This document shows positions 28,494 to 36,766 of a stretch of DNA of 64,000 nucleotides, in pieces. Source of the stretch: Xanthobacter oligotrophicus. GTDB lineage: Bacteria > Pseudomonadota > Alphaproteobacteria > Rhizobiales > Xanthobacteraceae. The notes beneath the pieces are model-generated. The model saw only the letters and a list, made by a program, of their open reading frames with translations, was not told the DNA's origin and did not search any database. The DNA is taken from positions 62,001 through 126,000 of the forward strand of contig NZ_VTTL01000012.1 of the NCBI RefSeq assembly GCF_008364685.1. The letters are read 5' to 3'. Numbering within the stretch: the first letter of the stretch is position 1; each line of letters begins with the position of its first letter. The translations under genes were made by a program, and so were the position numbers.

Positions 28494-29424
28494 GGAACTC
28501 CATGTGGGCTACACCGCCGGCGGCAGCGTGCTGCGCGCGGTGGACGGGGTCTCCTTCACCGTGGAGGCGGGGGAGACGGTCGGCCTCGTGGGCGAGAGCG
28601 GCTGCGGCAAGTCCACCCTCGCCAAGGTGCTGCTGCGCCTTGTGGATCCCAGCGCCGGCCGCGTCGTGTTCGACGGCACCGACGTGGGCGGCCTGAAGGG
28701 CGCGCCGCTCAAAGCCTATCGCCGCCAGGCCCAGATGGTGTTCCAGGACCCGTTCGCCTCCCTGAATCCGCGCCATACGGTGGGCGAGATCCTGAGAGGC
28801 CCGCTGGACGTGCACGGCATCGGCGCACGCCAGGAGCGGGAGGCGGCGGCCGGCGCCGCGCTGGAGCGGGTGGGCCTGCCACGGGAGGCGCTGCGGCGCT
28901 ATCCGCATGAATTCTCCGGAGGGCAGCGCCAGCGCCTCGGCATCGCCCGCGCGCTGATCCTTTCGCCGCGCCTCGTCATCTGCGACGAGCCGGTCTCGGC
29001 CCTCGACCTGTCCATCCAGGCGCAGATCCTCAACCTCTTGTCGCGGATGAAGGCGGACCTGGGGCTCTCCTACCTCTTCATCTCCCACGACCTGTCGGTG
29101 GTGCGCTATTTCGCCGACCGGGTGCTGGTGATGTATCTCGGCCGCATCGTGGAAAGCGGGTCGTGGCAGGCCATCTTCAACCGGCCGCTCCATCCCTACA
29201 CCCGCGCCCTCATGGAGGCGGTGCCCACCCCCGGCCGGCGCCGCCATGCGGCCCCGCTCTCCGGCGATTTGCCCAGCGCGCGCAACGTGCCGTCCGGCTG
29301 CCGCTTCCACCCGCGTTGCCCGCTCTCCACGCCCATCTGCACCGAGGCCGATCCGGTCCTGCGCCCCGCCGGCGCGGGCCAGCGGGTGGCCTGCCATCAC
29401 GCACCGGATGGTGTTCTCCAATAG
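28474..29424 (+). CDS. Peptide-type ABC transporter ATP-binding protein (DppF-like), second system
   Basis: This 316-residue ATPase has Walker [10 protein letters not shown]-loop [13 protein letters not shown], signature FSGGQRQR, Walker [13 protein letters not shown] and the H-loop LFISHDLS. The C-terminal cysteine cluster is GCRFHPRCPLSTPIC. It starts inside the preceding gene with a GAAGGAGG-like box. The aldo/keto reductase gene follows after 23 bases, so catabolic genes continue the same transcript. Confidence 0.93.
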   Translation: MSLLSVEELHVGYTAGGSVLRAVDGVSFTVEAGETVGLVGESGCGKSTLAKVLLRLVDPSAGRVVFDGTDVGGLKGAPLKAYRRQAQMVFQDPFASLNPRHTVGEILRGPLDVHGIGARQEREAAAGAALERVGLPREALRRYPHEFSGGQRQRLGIARALILSPRLVICDEPVSALDLSIQAQILNLLSRMKADLGLSYLFISHDLSVVRYFADRVLVMYLGRIVESGSWQAIFNRPLHPYTRALMEAVPTPGRRRHAAPLSGDLPSARNVPSGCRFHPRCPLSTPICTEADPVLRPAGAGQRVACHHAPDGVLQ

Positions 29425-29447
29425 ACCGTTTCAACAGGACCAAACTC

Positions 29448-30551
29448 ATGACCGAATACCGCTATCTCGGCAAAAGCGGCCTCAAGGTGCCGAAACTGGC
29501 GCTGGGCACCATGATGTTCGGCGGTGCCACCGACGAGGCCACCTCCCATCGCATCATCCGCAAGGCCAAGGACCAGGGCTTCACCTTCATCGACACGGCG
29601 GACGCCTACCAGCAGGGCAGGACCGAGGAGGTGGTGGGCCGCGCCATCACCACCGACCGCGACGACTTCGTGCTGGCCACCAAGTTCGCTAATCCCGTTG
29701 GCGAGGGGCCGAACCGCTCCGGCATCTCGCGCAAATGGGTGATCGAGGCGGTAGAGGGCAGCCTGCGTCGGCTCGGCACCGACTATATCGACATCCTCTA
29801 TTTCCACCGCGCCATTTTCGACGCGCCGCTGGGCGAGGCGGTGCGGGCGGTGGCGGACCTCATCCGCGCCGGCAAGCTGCGCTATTTCGCGCTCTCCAAT
29901 TTCCGTGGCTGGCGCATCGCCGAGGTGGCGCATCTGGCCGACCAGCTCGGCATCGACCGGCCCATCGCCAGCCAGCCCCTCTACAACATCGTCGACCGCA
30001 CGGCGGAGGTGGAGCAACTGCCCGCCGCTCATCATTACGGCCTCGGCGTCGTCACCTACTCGCCGCTGGCGCGGGGCGTGCTCACGGGCAAATACGTGCC
30101 CGGCACCGCGCCCGCTCCCGACAGCCGCGCGGGCCGGGCCGACCGGCGCATCCTGGAGACCGAATGGCGGCCGGAATCCCTTGCCATCGCCGAAAAGATT
30201 GCCCGCCATGCGCAGGCGCGGGGCATCACGCCCACCACCTTCGCCCTGTCCTGGGTGCTCAACAATACGCTGGTGAGCGCCGCTATCGCGGGGCCGCGCA
30301 CGGAAGAGCAGTGGGACAGTTACGTGGCCGCCCTCGACTACGCCTTCACGGCAGAGGACGAGGCGCTGGTGGACGCTTTGGTGGTGGAAGGCCACGCCTC
30401 GACCCCCGGCTACAACGATCCCAGCCACCCGGTGGAAGGCCGCGTACCACTGACCGGCGGCGGCGGTGCGGCCGGCCGGGTCGCTGCGCGGGCACAGGCG
30501 CGGGTGGCAGGGCTGCGGCCGGTGGAGACCGTCACCGCCAAGGCGGGCTGA
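29448..30551 (+). CDS. Aldo/keto reductase
   Basis: This 367-residue NADPH-dependent oxidoreductase has the start MTEYRYLGKSGLKVPKLALG. It carries the catalytic tetrad around FIDTADAYQQGRTEE (Asp, Tyr), the Lys in VLATKF and the His in LYFHRA, and the cofactor region near NNTLVSAAIAGPRTEEQ. It belongs to the YajO/YghZ-like branch. ATG 29448 has an AGGA box. A C-terminal tail of about 35 Ala/Arg/Gly-rich residues extends beyond the usual fold. It follows the second importer directly and probably reduces a carbonyl released from an imported sulfur compound. It has two internal Met and no Cys. Confidence 0.9.
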   Translation: MTEYRYLGKSGLKVPKLALGTMMFGGATDEATSHRIIRKAKDQGFTFIDTADAYQQGRTEEVVGRAITTDRDDFVLATKFANPVGEGPNRSGISRKWVIEAVEGSLRRLGTDYIDILYFHRAIFDAPLGEAVRAVADLIRAGKLRYFALSNFRGWRIAEVAHLADQLGIDRPIASQPLYNIVDRTAEVEQLPAAHHYGLGVVTYSPLARGVLTGKYVPGTAPAPDSRAGRADRRILETEWRPESLAIAEKIARHAQARGITPTTFALSWVLNNTLVSAAIAGPRTEEQWDSYVAALDYAFTAEDEALVDALVVEGHASTPGYNDPSHPVEGRVPLTGGGGAAGRVAARAQARVAGLRPVETVTAKAG

Positions 30552-30656
30552 ACAGGGCGGCCTTGGCGCAAGCCGGCGTGCGTCGCCCCTTCATCGCAGG
30601 CGCGGCGACCATCGAATTCCGATCGCGGGAATGCCGGTCTCCGGTGGACTCGCGGT

Positions 30657-30692
30657 CCGATCCCTCCCCTGGTCGCTCGGGGGAGGGATCGG
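30657..30692. repeat. Strong GC-rich hairpin in the gap before the monooxygenase gene
   Basis: CCGATCCCTCCCC (30657-30669) pairs perfectly with GGGGAGGGATCGG (30680-30692) around a 10-base loop, a 13-bp stem with no T-run after it. It sits in the 223-bp gap between the aldo/keto reductase stop and the ATG at 30775. It may be a REP-like element or mRNA stabiliser; the rest of the gap shows no gene. Confidence 0.6.
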
Positions 30693-30774
30693 AACCCTCT
30701 GCGAGCCGGCCGCCGCGGGCGGTCGGCTCTGACCCTCGATGGCCCGGTGCCATTCCTCTGTCCGGAGTTCCGCC

Positions 30775-31956
30775 ATGTCCAATGCCGGTTCCACCGCCGT
30801 CCGCCAGAATATCGGCCCCGTTGCCCGCGGACCGCTGGATTTTCCCGACAGCCCGCTGTCGCGCTCGGCCCGGCAGCCGCTGATGCTGGGCCTGTTCCTG
30901 AATTTGCAGGACATCCATTTCTCGGACCACCCCACCACCAACAGCTGGACCTACGACTACAACGCCGCCCTGGTGCAGAAGGCCGATGCGCTGGGCTTCG
31001 ACATCGCCTTCTCGCGCACCCAGTGGCTGCCCAAGGGCGGCTATGACGGGGAGGCCTCGCTGGACAGCTTCGTGGCGCTGGGGGCCATGGCGGCAACCAC
31101 GAAGAACATCCTGCTCATCTCCACCCTGCATGTGCTCTACGGGCCGTGGCATCCGCTGCACATCGCCAAGATCGGCGCCACCTTCGACCACATCTCCAAG
31201 GGGCGCTGGGGCATCAACATCGTCACCGGCCACCGCGCCATCGAGCACGAGATGTTCGGCTGGAACCGCATCGACCACGACCGGCGCTACGAGATGACGG
31301 CGGAGCTGTTCGAGGTCCTGCAGCGGCTGTGGACCGACACGGAGAACTATTCCCACGAGGGCCGGCTCAATCCGTGGAAGGTGGTGAACGGCTACATCAC
31401 GCCGAAGCCGAACTACGGGCGGCCCATCCTCGTCACCGCCACGGGTTCGGAGGCCGGGATCGATTTCGCCGCGGGCCATTCGGACCTGCTGTTCATCACC
31501 TCGCCGGGCGGGGCGCACATCGACAGCGCGCTGGAGACGCTGCCCGCCCACATCGCCGCCATCAAGGCCCGCGCCCGTGCGAAGGGGCGGGAGGTGAAGA
31601 CCATCATCAACCCCGTGGTGGTGAGCCGCGACACGGAGGACGAGGCCCACGCCTATGCCCGCGCCATCGCGGCGGGTGTTCCCGCGCCGACCCACACCTC
31701 CTTCGGCCATCGCGGCTATGACAGCGATGCGCAGGCCTGGAAGGGCCGCAATGACTCGAAGCACAAGCAGGGCCTCGGCCTCGGCGGCAATATCGAGATC
31801 ATCGGCACGCCCGAGCAGGTGGTGGAGCAACTCGCCGCACTGAAGGCGGCAGGCATCGACGGGGTCCAGTTCAACTTCTATGATTTTGCTCCTGACTTCG
31901 ATCATTTCGCCGAAACCACTCTGCCGCTGCTGAAGCAGGCGGGCCTGAGGCTTTGA
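30775..31956 (+). CDS. LLM-class flavin-dependent monooxygenase, copy 3 (SsuD-like length)
   Basis: This 393-residue luciferase-family enzyme differs from the three NtaA/SnaA-type copies: it is shorter and has RQPLMLGLFLNLQDIHFSDH, the SRTQWLPKGGYDG block and KGRWGINIVTGHRAIEHEMF. This fits the SsuD/SfnG/RutA side of the superfamily, members of which cleave C-S bonds of sulfonates or sulfones with FMNH2 and O2. ATG 30775 has a GGAG box nine bases before. A nitroreductase gene follows after 37 bases and could supply reduced flavin. It has four internal Met and no Cys. The substrate is not defined. Confidence 0.88.
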   Translation: MSNAGSTAVRQNIGPVARGPLDFPDSPLSRSARQPLMLGLFLNLQDIHFSDHPTTNSWTYDYNAALVQKADALGFDIAFSRTQWLPKGGYDGEASLDSFVALGAMAATTKNILLISTLHVLYGPWHPLHIAKIGATFDHISKGRWGINIVTGHRAIEHEMFGWNRIDHDRRYEMTAELFEVLQRLWTDTENYSHEGRLNPWKVVNGYITPKPNYGRPILVTATGSEAGIDFAAGHSDLLFITSPGGAHIDSALETLPAHIAAIKARARAKGREVKTIINPVVVSRDTEDEAHAYARAIAAGVPAPTHTSFGHRGYDSDAQAWKGRNDSKHKQGLGLGGNIEIIGTPEQVVEQLAALKAAGIDGVQFNFYDFAPDFDHFAETTLPLLKQAGLRL

Positions 31957-31993
31957 CCCGAATTTTTTCATCCCCTCCGAGGAGACCCAAGCC

Positions 31994-32596
31994 ATGACCA
32001 TTGCCGTCAATCCGCGCCAGGCCGAGCACCCCGTCGACCCCATCTTCGTGGAGCGCTGGTCGCCCCGCGCCTTCACCGGCGAGGAGATTTCGCAGGCCGA
32101 TCTGGATTCCCTGTTCGAGGCGGCGCGCTGGGCGCCCTCCAGCTACAATTCCCAGCCGTGGCGCTTCCTTTATGGGCGGCGCGGCACGCCGGCCTTCGAG
32201 ACGTTCCTCGGCCTGCTCAACCCCTACAACCAGCAATGGGCGAAGAACGCCGCGGTTATCATCATCGCCCTGTCGGCGCGCACCTTCGTGCGGCCGGGGA
32301 CCACGGAGGTCCTGGTCTCGCGCAGCCATGGCTTCGATACCGGGGCGGCCTGGGCGAACCTTGCGCTCCAGGCCTCCAAGCTCGGCTGGCATGCCCATGG
32401 CATCGGCGGCTTCGACGTGGAGCGCACCCGCGTGGAGCTGAAGGTGCCCGACGATTATGAGGTGCAGGCCGCCATCGCCGTCGGCCGGCGCGGCGACAAG
32501 TCCATCCTGCCGGAGAGCTTCCATGGCGGCGAGACGCCCAACGGTCGCCGCCCTGTGAAGGAAACGGCCTTCGAGGGCGCCTTCCCCGCCGCCTGA
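31994..32596 (+). CDS. Nitroreductase-family flavoprotein
   Basis: This 200-residue protein has the nitroreductase fold: FVERWSPRAFTGEEIS with the FMN-binding Arg-Ser-type motif, LFEAARWAPSSYNSQPWRFL, and GAAWANLALQASKLGWHAHG. These proteins use FMN and NAD(P)H. Next to an FMNH2-dependent monooxygenase it may act as flavin reductase or as an independent substrate reductase. GAGGAG lies upstream of ATG 31994. It contains no Met or Cys beyond the initiator. It is the last gene of the plus-strand group that starts at 23786. Confidence 0.9.
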   Translation: MTIAVNPRQAEHPVDPIFVERWSPRAFTGEEISQADLDSLFEAARWAPSSYNSQPWRFLYGRRGTPAFETFLGLLNPYNQQWAKNAAVIIIALSARTFVRPGTTEVLVSRSHGFDTGAAWANLALQASKLGWHAHGIGGFDVERTRVELKVPDDYEVQAAIAVGRRGDKSILPESFHGGETPNGRRPVKETAFEGAFPAA

Positions 32597-32632
32597 CGCC
32601 GGGCGCGGAACGCCAAGCGTTGAGCAAAAAGG

Positions 32633-32660
32633 GCGGGGCCGACAGTCATGTTGGCCCCGC
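32633..32660 (-). terminator. Intrinsic terminator of the thiosulfate transporter gene
   Basis: GCGGGGCCGAC (32633-32643) pairs with GTTGGCCCCGC (32650-32660) with one G-T wobble and a 6-base loop. On the minus strand it is followed by CCCTTTTTGC, a T-run, and begins 7 bases after the transporter stop. On the plus strand no T-run follows, so it mainly ends minus-strand transcription. Confidence 0.85.
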
Positions 32661-32666
32661 ATCCCA

Positions 32667-33899
32667 TCACACCCGCACCAAGCGCCGGCGCAGGGGGAGG
32701 CCGGCGAGCATCCCTGCGAACGCTGCGGCGAGGAATACCCAGCCGGACAGGGCGCCGGCGTGGATGCCCGAGAGCAGCACGCCCACGGTGCAGCCGAGCG
32801 CCGTCATGGCACCCCAGCCCATCAACAGCCCGCCGCCGAGGCCGGCCACCACGTCCGAAAGGCGGGGCCGGCGCGGTGCGAAATCCCCTGACACCAGGGA
32901 GGACGCAAGGCTCGCGCCTATGAGACCGAGCACGAAGACGCCGTTCTTCGACAGGATCGCCGTCTTCACCGCCGTGGCGCAGCCGCGAAAGCCGTCGAGG
33001 CCGTAGAGGGTCGCGGGCAGGAGATCGAGCCGGTCGGCGGTGCTGCGGGCGAGGCTGCCGATTTCCGCCGTCACGCCCAGCGGCCCGATGCGCAGGTAGC
33101 TCGCCGCCGAGATGATGCCCACCACCGCCCCGCCCACCAGCGCCGGCCAGCGCGACACGAACACCGCCCGCGCCGCGCGTCTCACATCGAGCGGCGCGGC
33201 GGCGGAGGCGGGCAACGGCGTGCGGCGTCCTCGGTACAGCGCGAGGAGGGCGAGGGCGCCCAGCACCGCGAGGGAGAGGCCGAGGGTTCCCGCATAGCCC
33301 AGGTGATGGGGCAGCCACACCACCGGCGCCTCGGAGATCAGCGCGAGATAAAGCCGGTTCCAGCTGAGGAAGCCCAGCACGAAGCCGAGCCCCGTGCCGA
33401 GGAGGGCGAAGGGCGCGGTGGGGGAGCCTTCGCCCAGGCGATAGAGATGGGCCGAGATACACGAGCCCGACACCGCCATGCCGAGGCCGAACACGAAGGC
33501 GGCCAGCGCCAGAACCGAACTCACCGGCCCGATATGGGCATCGGGCGGCAGGCGCTCCGCCACCGGGACCGGCAGCCAGGATCCGATCACCAGCATGTAG
33601 CCGGCGATGCCGACGGCGAGCGCCAGCAGGATGGCGAGCACCCCGCGCGGGTCGCCGCCTTCGATGAGGTCGCGGGTGTGGCAGAAGAAGCAGAAGCGGG
33701 AGCGTTGCAGCACCACGCCGAACATCGCGCCCAGCGCCAGTGACAGGCCCAGCGTGCGGCTCGCCGGGTCCCCGCCGGACAGATTAAGGACCGCCCAGAT
33801 CAGCACGAGGGCAAGGGCCAGCGCGGTGAGGAGGGAGATGGCGCGGGAAGGGGAGCGCAAAGTCGTGGCTGAAGTCGAGGTTGGCATGGCACGCGCCAT
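32667..33899 (-). CDS. tsuA: YeeE/YedE-family (TsuA-like) thiosulfate/sulfur transporter
   Basis: This ~410-residue inner-membrane protein has about 9-12 membrane spans and the conserved cysteine sites of the YeeE/TsuA family: RSRFCFFCHTRD, VSGSCISAHLYR, LDGFRGCATAVK and ALGCTVGVLLSG. In characterised TsuA, such cysteines line the pore and relay thiosulfate by S-H-S hydrogen bonds. I chose the ATG at 33899; 33887 is an alternative. The frame is open much further upstream, overlapping the rhodanese gene, which I rejected. It lies 75 bases after the periplasmic rhodanese gene, forming a thiosulfate-handling pair. Confidence 0.88.
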   Translation of the reverse strand: MARAMPTSTSATTLRSPSRAISLLTALALALVLIWAVLNLSGGDPASRTLGLSLALGAMFGVVLQRSRFCFFCHTRDLIEGGDPRGVLAILLALAVGIAGYMLVIGSWLPVPVAERLPPDAHIGPVSSVLALAAFVFGLGMAVSGSCISAHLYRLGEGSPTAPFALLGTGLGFVLGFLSWNRLYLALISEAPVVWLPHHLGYAGTLGLSLAVLGALALLALYRGRRTPLPASAAAPLDVRRAARAVFVSRWPALVGGAVVGIISAASYLRIGPLGVTAEIGSLARSTADRLDLLPATLYGLDGFRGCATAVKTAILSKNGVFVLGLIGASLASSLVSGDFAPRRPRLSDVVAGLGGGLLMGWGAMTALGCTVGVLLSGIHAGALSGWVFLAAAFAGMLAGLPLRRRLVRV

Positions 33900-33973
33900 C
33901 AAAAGAAAAGGGCGCGGGCAGTGCGCCCGCGCCAGTTGGCCACAGAGAGAACGAAAGGAAGCGGAAGGCTCGA

Positions 33974-34939
33974 TTAGCGGCCCTGCCACACGGTTCCGGA
34001 CAGGTTGGCGATGGGCACGCCCACCGAATTTCCGTATTCGGTCCACGAGCCGTCGTAATTCTTCACCTGATAGCCGAGGATGCGGGACAGCGCGTACCAG
34101 GTGTGGCTGGAGCGCTCGCCGATCCGGCAATAGACGATGATCGGCTTGGAGCCGTCCACGCCCGCGTCCGCATAGAGCTTCTTCAGCTCGTCCTTGGACT
34201 TGAACTTGCCGGTCTCCGGATCCACCGCCTTCGACCAGGTCACGTTCTTGGCTCCCGGCACATGGCCGGCGCGGATGGACAGTTCTTTCGAGCCTTCGGG
34301 GGCGAAGAGCTTGCCCGAGAACTCGTCCGGCGAGCGGATGTCCACCACGACGGTGCCGTTCTTGCCGTCGGCCGCGGCCAGCACGTCGGAGAGGCGGGCG
34401 CGCAGCTCCGTCTTCGGCCCGCTGAGGGTGAGGTCGGATACGGCGGGGGCGGGCGTCCTGGTGTCGAGGGGAAGCGCCAGCTTCTCCCAATACTTGCGGC
34501 CGCCGTCCAGCAGCTTCACTTGGTCGCCGAGGCCGTAGATGTCGAACACCCAGCCGCCCCAGGCGGCGAACCAGTTGTTGTTGTCGCCATAGAGCACGAT
34601 GGTCGTGTCCTTGGTGACGCCGGCCTTCTCCAGCAGCGCCTCGAACTTCTCCTTAGAGACGATGTCGCGCTTCACCGTGTCCACGAGGTCGGTGTGCCAG
34701 TTGAGGTTCACCGCGCCGGGAATGTGCCCGCGCTCGTAGAGCCCGGGATCGACGCTGACCTCGAACACGCGAACCTTCGGATTGTCGAGGTTCTTGGAGA
34801 GCCATTCCGCCTCGACGAGGGGGCCCGGCGCGGGCGTTCCCTGCTGGGCCAAGGCTGCCGTGCTGAGGGCGGCCGTGCTCAGGGTGGCGACAACGATGCC
34901 TCGCGCCACGGCGCGGCGCAAAGAGGAAATGAACGTCAT
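33974..34939 (-). CDS. Periplasmic two-domain rhodanese (thiosulfate sulfurtransferase)
   Basis: This 321-residue exported sulfurtransferase has an N-terminal signal peptide (RGIVVATLSTAALSTAALAQ), an inactive N-terminal rhodanese domain (VRVFEVSVDPGLYERGHIPG, with YGDNNNW in the active-site place) and an active C-terminal domain (VVVDIRSPDEF, RAGHVPGAKNV, VYCRIGERSSHTWY, Cys271). It probably transfers sulfane sulfur from thiosulfate outside the inner membrane, next to the thiosulfate transporter. ATG 34939 begins the signal peptide. The catalytic Cys is its only sulfur residue apart from the initiator. It is divergent from an LLM monooxygenase gene across a 310-bp control region. Confidence 0.92.
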   Translation of the reverse strand: MTFISSLRRAVARGIVVATLSTAALSTAALAQQGTPAPGPLVEAEWLSKNLDNPKVRVFEVSVDPGLYERGHIPGAVNLNWHTDLVDTVKRDIVSKEKFEALLEKAGVTKDTTIVLYGDNNNWFAAWGGWVFDIYGLGDQVKLLDGGRKYWEKLALPLDTRTPAPAVSDLTLSGPKTELRARLSDVLAAADGKNGTVVVDIRSPDEFSGKLFAPEGSKELSIRAGHVPGAKNVTWSKAVDPETGKFKSKDELKKLYADAGVDGSKPIIVYCRIGERSSHTWYALSRILGYQVKNYDGSWTEYGNSVGVPIANLSGTVWQGR

Positions 34940-35035
34940 GGAGGATCCCTGCATGGTTCAGCGATGAGGGTGAAGCCCGTCCGCGTCTGATGGGGAAGGG
35001 AGTGCAGGGATGATGACGTAACGGCAGAATATATG

Positions 35036-35064
35036 TCAATTATTTTGATTGAATTTATCATCTA
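35036..35064. promoter_or_regulatory. AT-rich control site in the 310-bp divergent region 34940-35249
   Basis: TCAAT (35036-35040) and ATTGA (35048-35052) form an inverted repeat with a 7-bp spacer. The overlapping stretch GATTGAATTTATCATCTA (35047-35064) shares ATTGAATTTAT with the site at 17508-17525. The surrounding DNA is AT-rich against a GC-rich background. The remaining part of the region (35065-35249) shows no gene or further clear signal. Confidence 0.4.
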
Positions 35065-35249
35065 TGTATTGCACCTTGCCGATCCGCTTCGGGTGCCGGA
35101 ACCGGCGCCGTCGAATTGTCTTGGCAGCGCCGCTGGGCCCTGCACCTGCGGCGGGGGACCTCGCGCCCGTTCTCCAGCCTGACCGCCTTGTGGTGGACCT
35201 GCCTCGCCAGCCACGACCCGGAACGACCTCGCCTGAATGGAGGCGACAC

Positions 35250-36608
35250 ATGACAAAAGCCCGACAGATCAAGCTCGGCGCCTTCCTGATGACGGACGGC
35301 CACCACATCGCCGGCTGGCGCCACGAGCGCTCGCCCGCCAACGCGAATGTGCGCGTCGATCATTTCCTGCGCCTCGCCCGGATCGCTGAGGCCGCCAAGT
35401 TCGACGCGCTCTTCCTGTCCGACGCCCTCGGCGTGCGCGACACCAACCTGGATTCCGTGAGCCGCACCTCGCGCAACGTGGGTTTCGAGCCGCTCACGCT
35501 TTTGTCGGCGCTGTCAGTGGTGACGCACCATATCGGGTTGATCGGCACCGCTTCGACCAGCTTCAACGAGCCGTTCCACATCGCCCGCAAGTTCGCCTCC
35601 CTCGACCTCATGAGTGGCGGGCGCGCGGGCTGGAACCTCGTCACCTCCTCGGGCGAGGAGGAGGCGCGCAACTTCAACCTCGACCGCCACGTGCCCCACG
35701 CCGAGCGCTACGACCGCGCCCGCGAGTTTGTGGACGTGGTGAAGGGCCTTTGGAGCAGCTGGGAGGACGACGCCTTCATCCGCGACAAGGTGACGGGTGA
35801 GTTTTTCGACCCCGACAAGCTCCACGTGCTGAACCATCGCGGCAGGCACTTCAAGGTGACCGGGCCGCTCAACGTGGCGCGCTCGCCGCAGGGCCATCCG
35901 GTGATCGTCCAGGCGGGAGCCTCCGAGGACGGGCGGGACCTCGCCGGGGCGAGTGCCGAGGCCATCTTCTGCGCCCACCGCACGCTGGCGGAGGCCCGCG
36001 CCTTCTATGCCGACATCAAGGCGCGCGCGGTGAAGGCCGGTCGCGACCCGGACCATGTGAAGGTGATGCCCGGCGTGTTCCCGGTCATCGGCCGCACCGA
36101 GGCGGAAGCGCAGGAGAAGTTCGAAGAATTGCAGTCCCTCATCCACCCGGCGGTGGGGCTCCAGCTGTTGTCCACGGTGATGGGGGTCGGCGACCTGTCC
36201 GGCTACGACGTGGACGGGCCGCTGCCGGACCTGCCCGAGACCAACGGGCCGAAGAGCCGCCAGCAGCTGGTTCTCGACGCCGCCCGGCGCGACAATCTCA
36301 CCATCCGCCAGCTCTATCTTTCCATCGCCGGGGCGCGCGGCCACTGGCAGGTGGTGGGAACCGCCGAGCAGATCGCCGACCAGCTGGAAGAGCGCTTCGT
36401 GAAGGAAGGGGCGGACGGCTTCAACATCATGGCGCCGCACCTGCCGGGCGGGCTCGAGGACTTCATCGAGCAGGTGGTGCCGCTGCTGCGCAAGCGCGGG
36501 CTGTTCCGCACGGAGTACGAGGGGACGACCCTGCGCGAGAACCTGGGCCTGCCTTTCCCCGAGCATCCTGCGAAGCTGCGGGAGCACGCGGCCGTGGCGG
36601 CCGAATAG
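35250..36608 (+). CDS. LLM-class flavin-dependent monooxygenase (NtaA/SnaA/DszA family), copy 4
   Basis: This 452-residue monooxygenase has RLARIAEAAKFDALFLSDAL, GGRAGWNLVTSSGEEEARNF, KGLWSSWEDDAFIRDK and HPVIVQAGASEDGRDLA, the NtaA/SnaA/DszA pattern. It is more distant from copies 1 and 2 than those are from each other. ATG 35250 has a strong GGAGG box eight bases upstream; the frame is open to 35049 but that part is unlike the family. It is a single-gene unit ended by a strong terminator. A flavin reductase must come from elsewhere. Substrate unknown; C-S cleavage inferred from the neighbourhood. Confidence 0.9.
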   Translation: MTKARQIKLGAFLMTDGHHIAGWRHERSPANANVRVDHFLRLARIAEAAKFDALFLSDALGVRDTNLDSVSRTSRNVGFEPLTLLSALSVVTHHIGLIGTASTSFNEPFHIARKFASLDLMSGGRAGWNLVTSSGEEEARNFNLDRHVPHAERYDRAREFVDVVKGLWSSWEDDAFIRDKVTGEFFDPDKLHVLNHRGRHFKVTGPLNVARSPQGHPVIVQAGASEDGRDLAGASAEAIFCAHRTLAEARAFYADIKARAVKAGRDPDHVKVMPGVFPVIGRTEAEAQEKFEELQSLIHPAVGLQLLSTVMGVGDLSGYDVDGPLPDLPETNGPKSRQQLVLDAARRDNLTIRQLYLSIAGARGHWQVVGTAEQIADQLEERFVKEGADGFNIMAPHLPGGLEDFIEQVVPLLRKRGLFRTEYEGTTLRENLGLPFPEHPAKLREHAAVAAE

Positions 36609-36650
36609 GGGCGGGGCAGGGCCTGCATTGCCTTTGGTATGGGGAAACAA

Positions 36651-36683
36651 AAAGGGCCGGAGCGCGGCACGCTCCGGCCCTTT
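36651..36683. terminator. Bidirectional intrinsic terminator
   Basis: AAAGGGCCGGAGCG (36651-36664) pairs perfectly with CGCTCCGGCCCTTT (36670-36683), a 14-bp stem with a 5-base loop, flanked by A-rich and T-rich sequence. It lies between the convergent LLM monooxygenase gene (stop 36608) and a binding-protein gene (stop 36767) and can serve both. Confidence 0.93.
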
Positions 36684-36766
36684 GCTTTTGTGGCGCTTGT
36701 CTTTCCTGCCGATCTTGCTCCGGCCCTGCTCCAGCCGCATGGGCGGAGCGGGACCGGCCACGTCCG

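Noticed and set aside
30657-30692. Intrinsic terminator between the aldo/keto reductase and the monooxygenase
   Set aside because: The stem is strong but no T-run follows on either strand, so I list it as a hairpin or repeat only.
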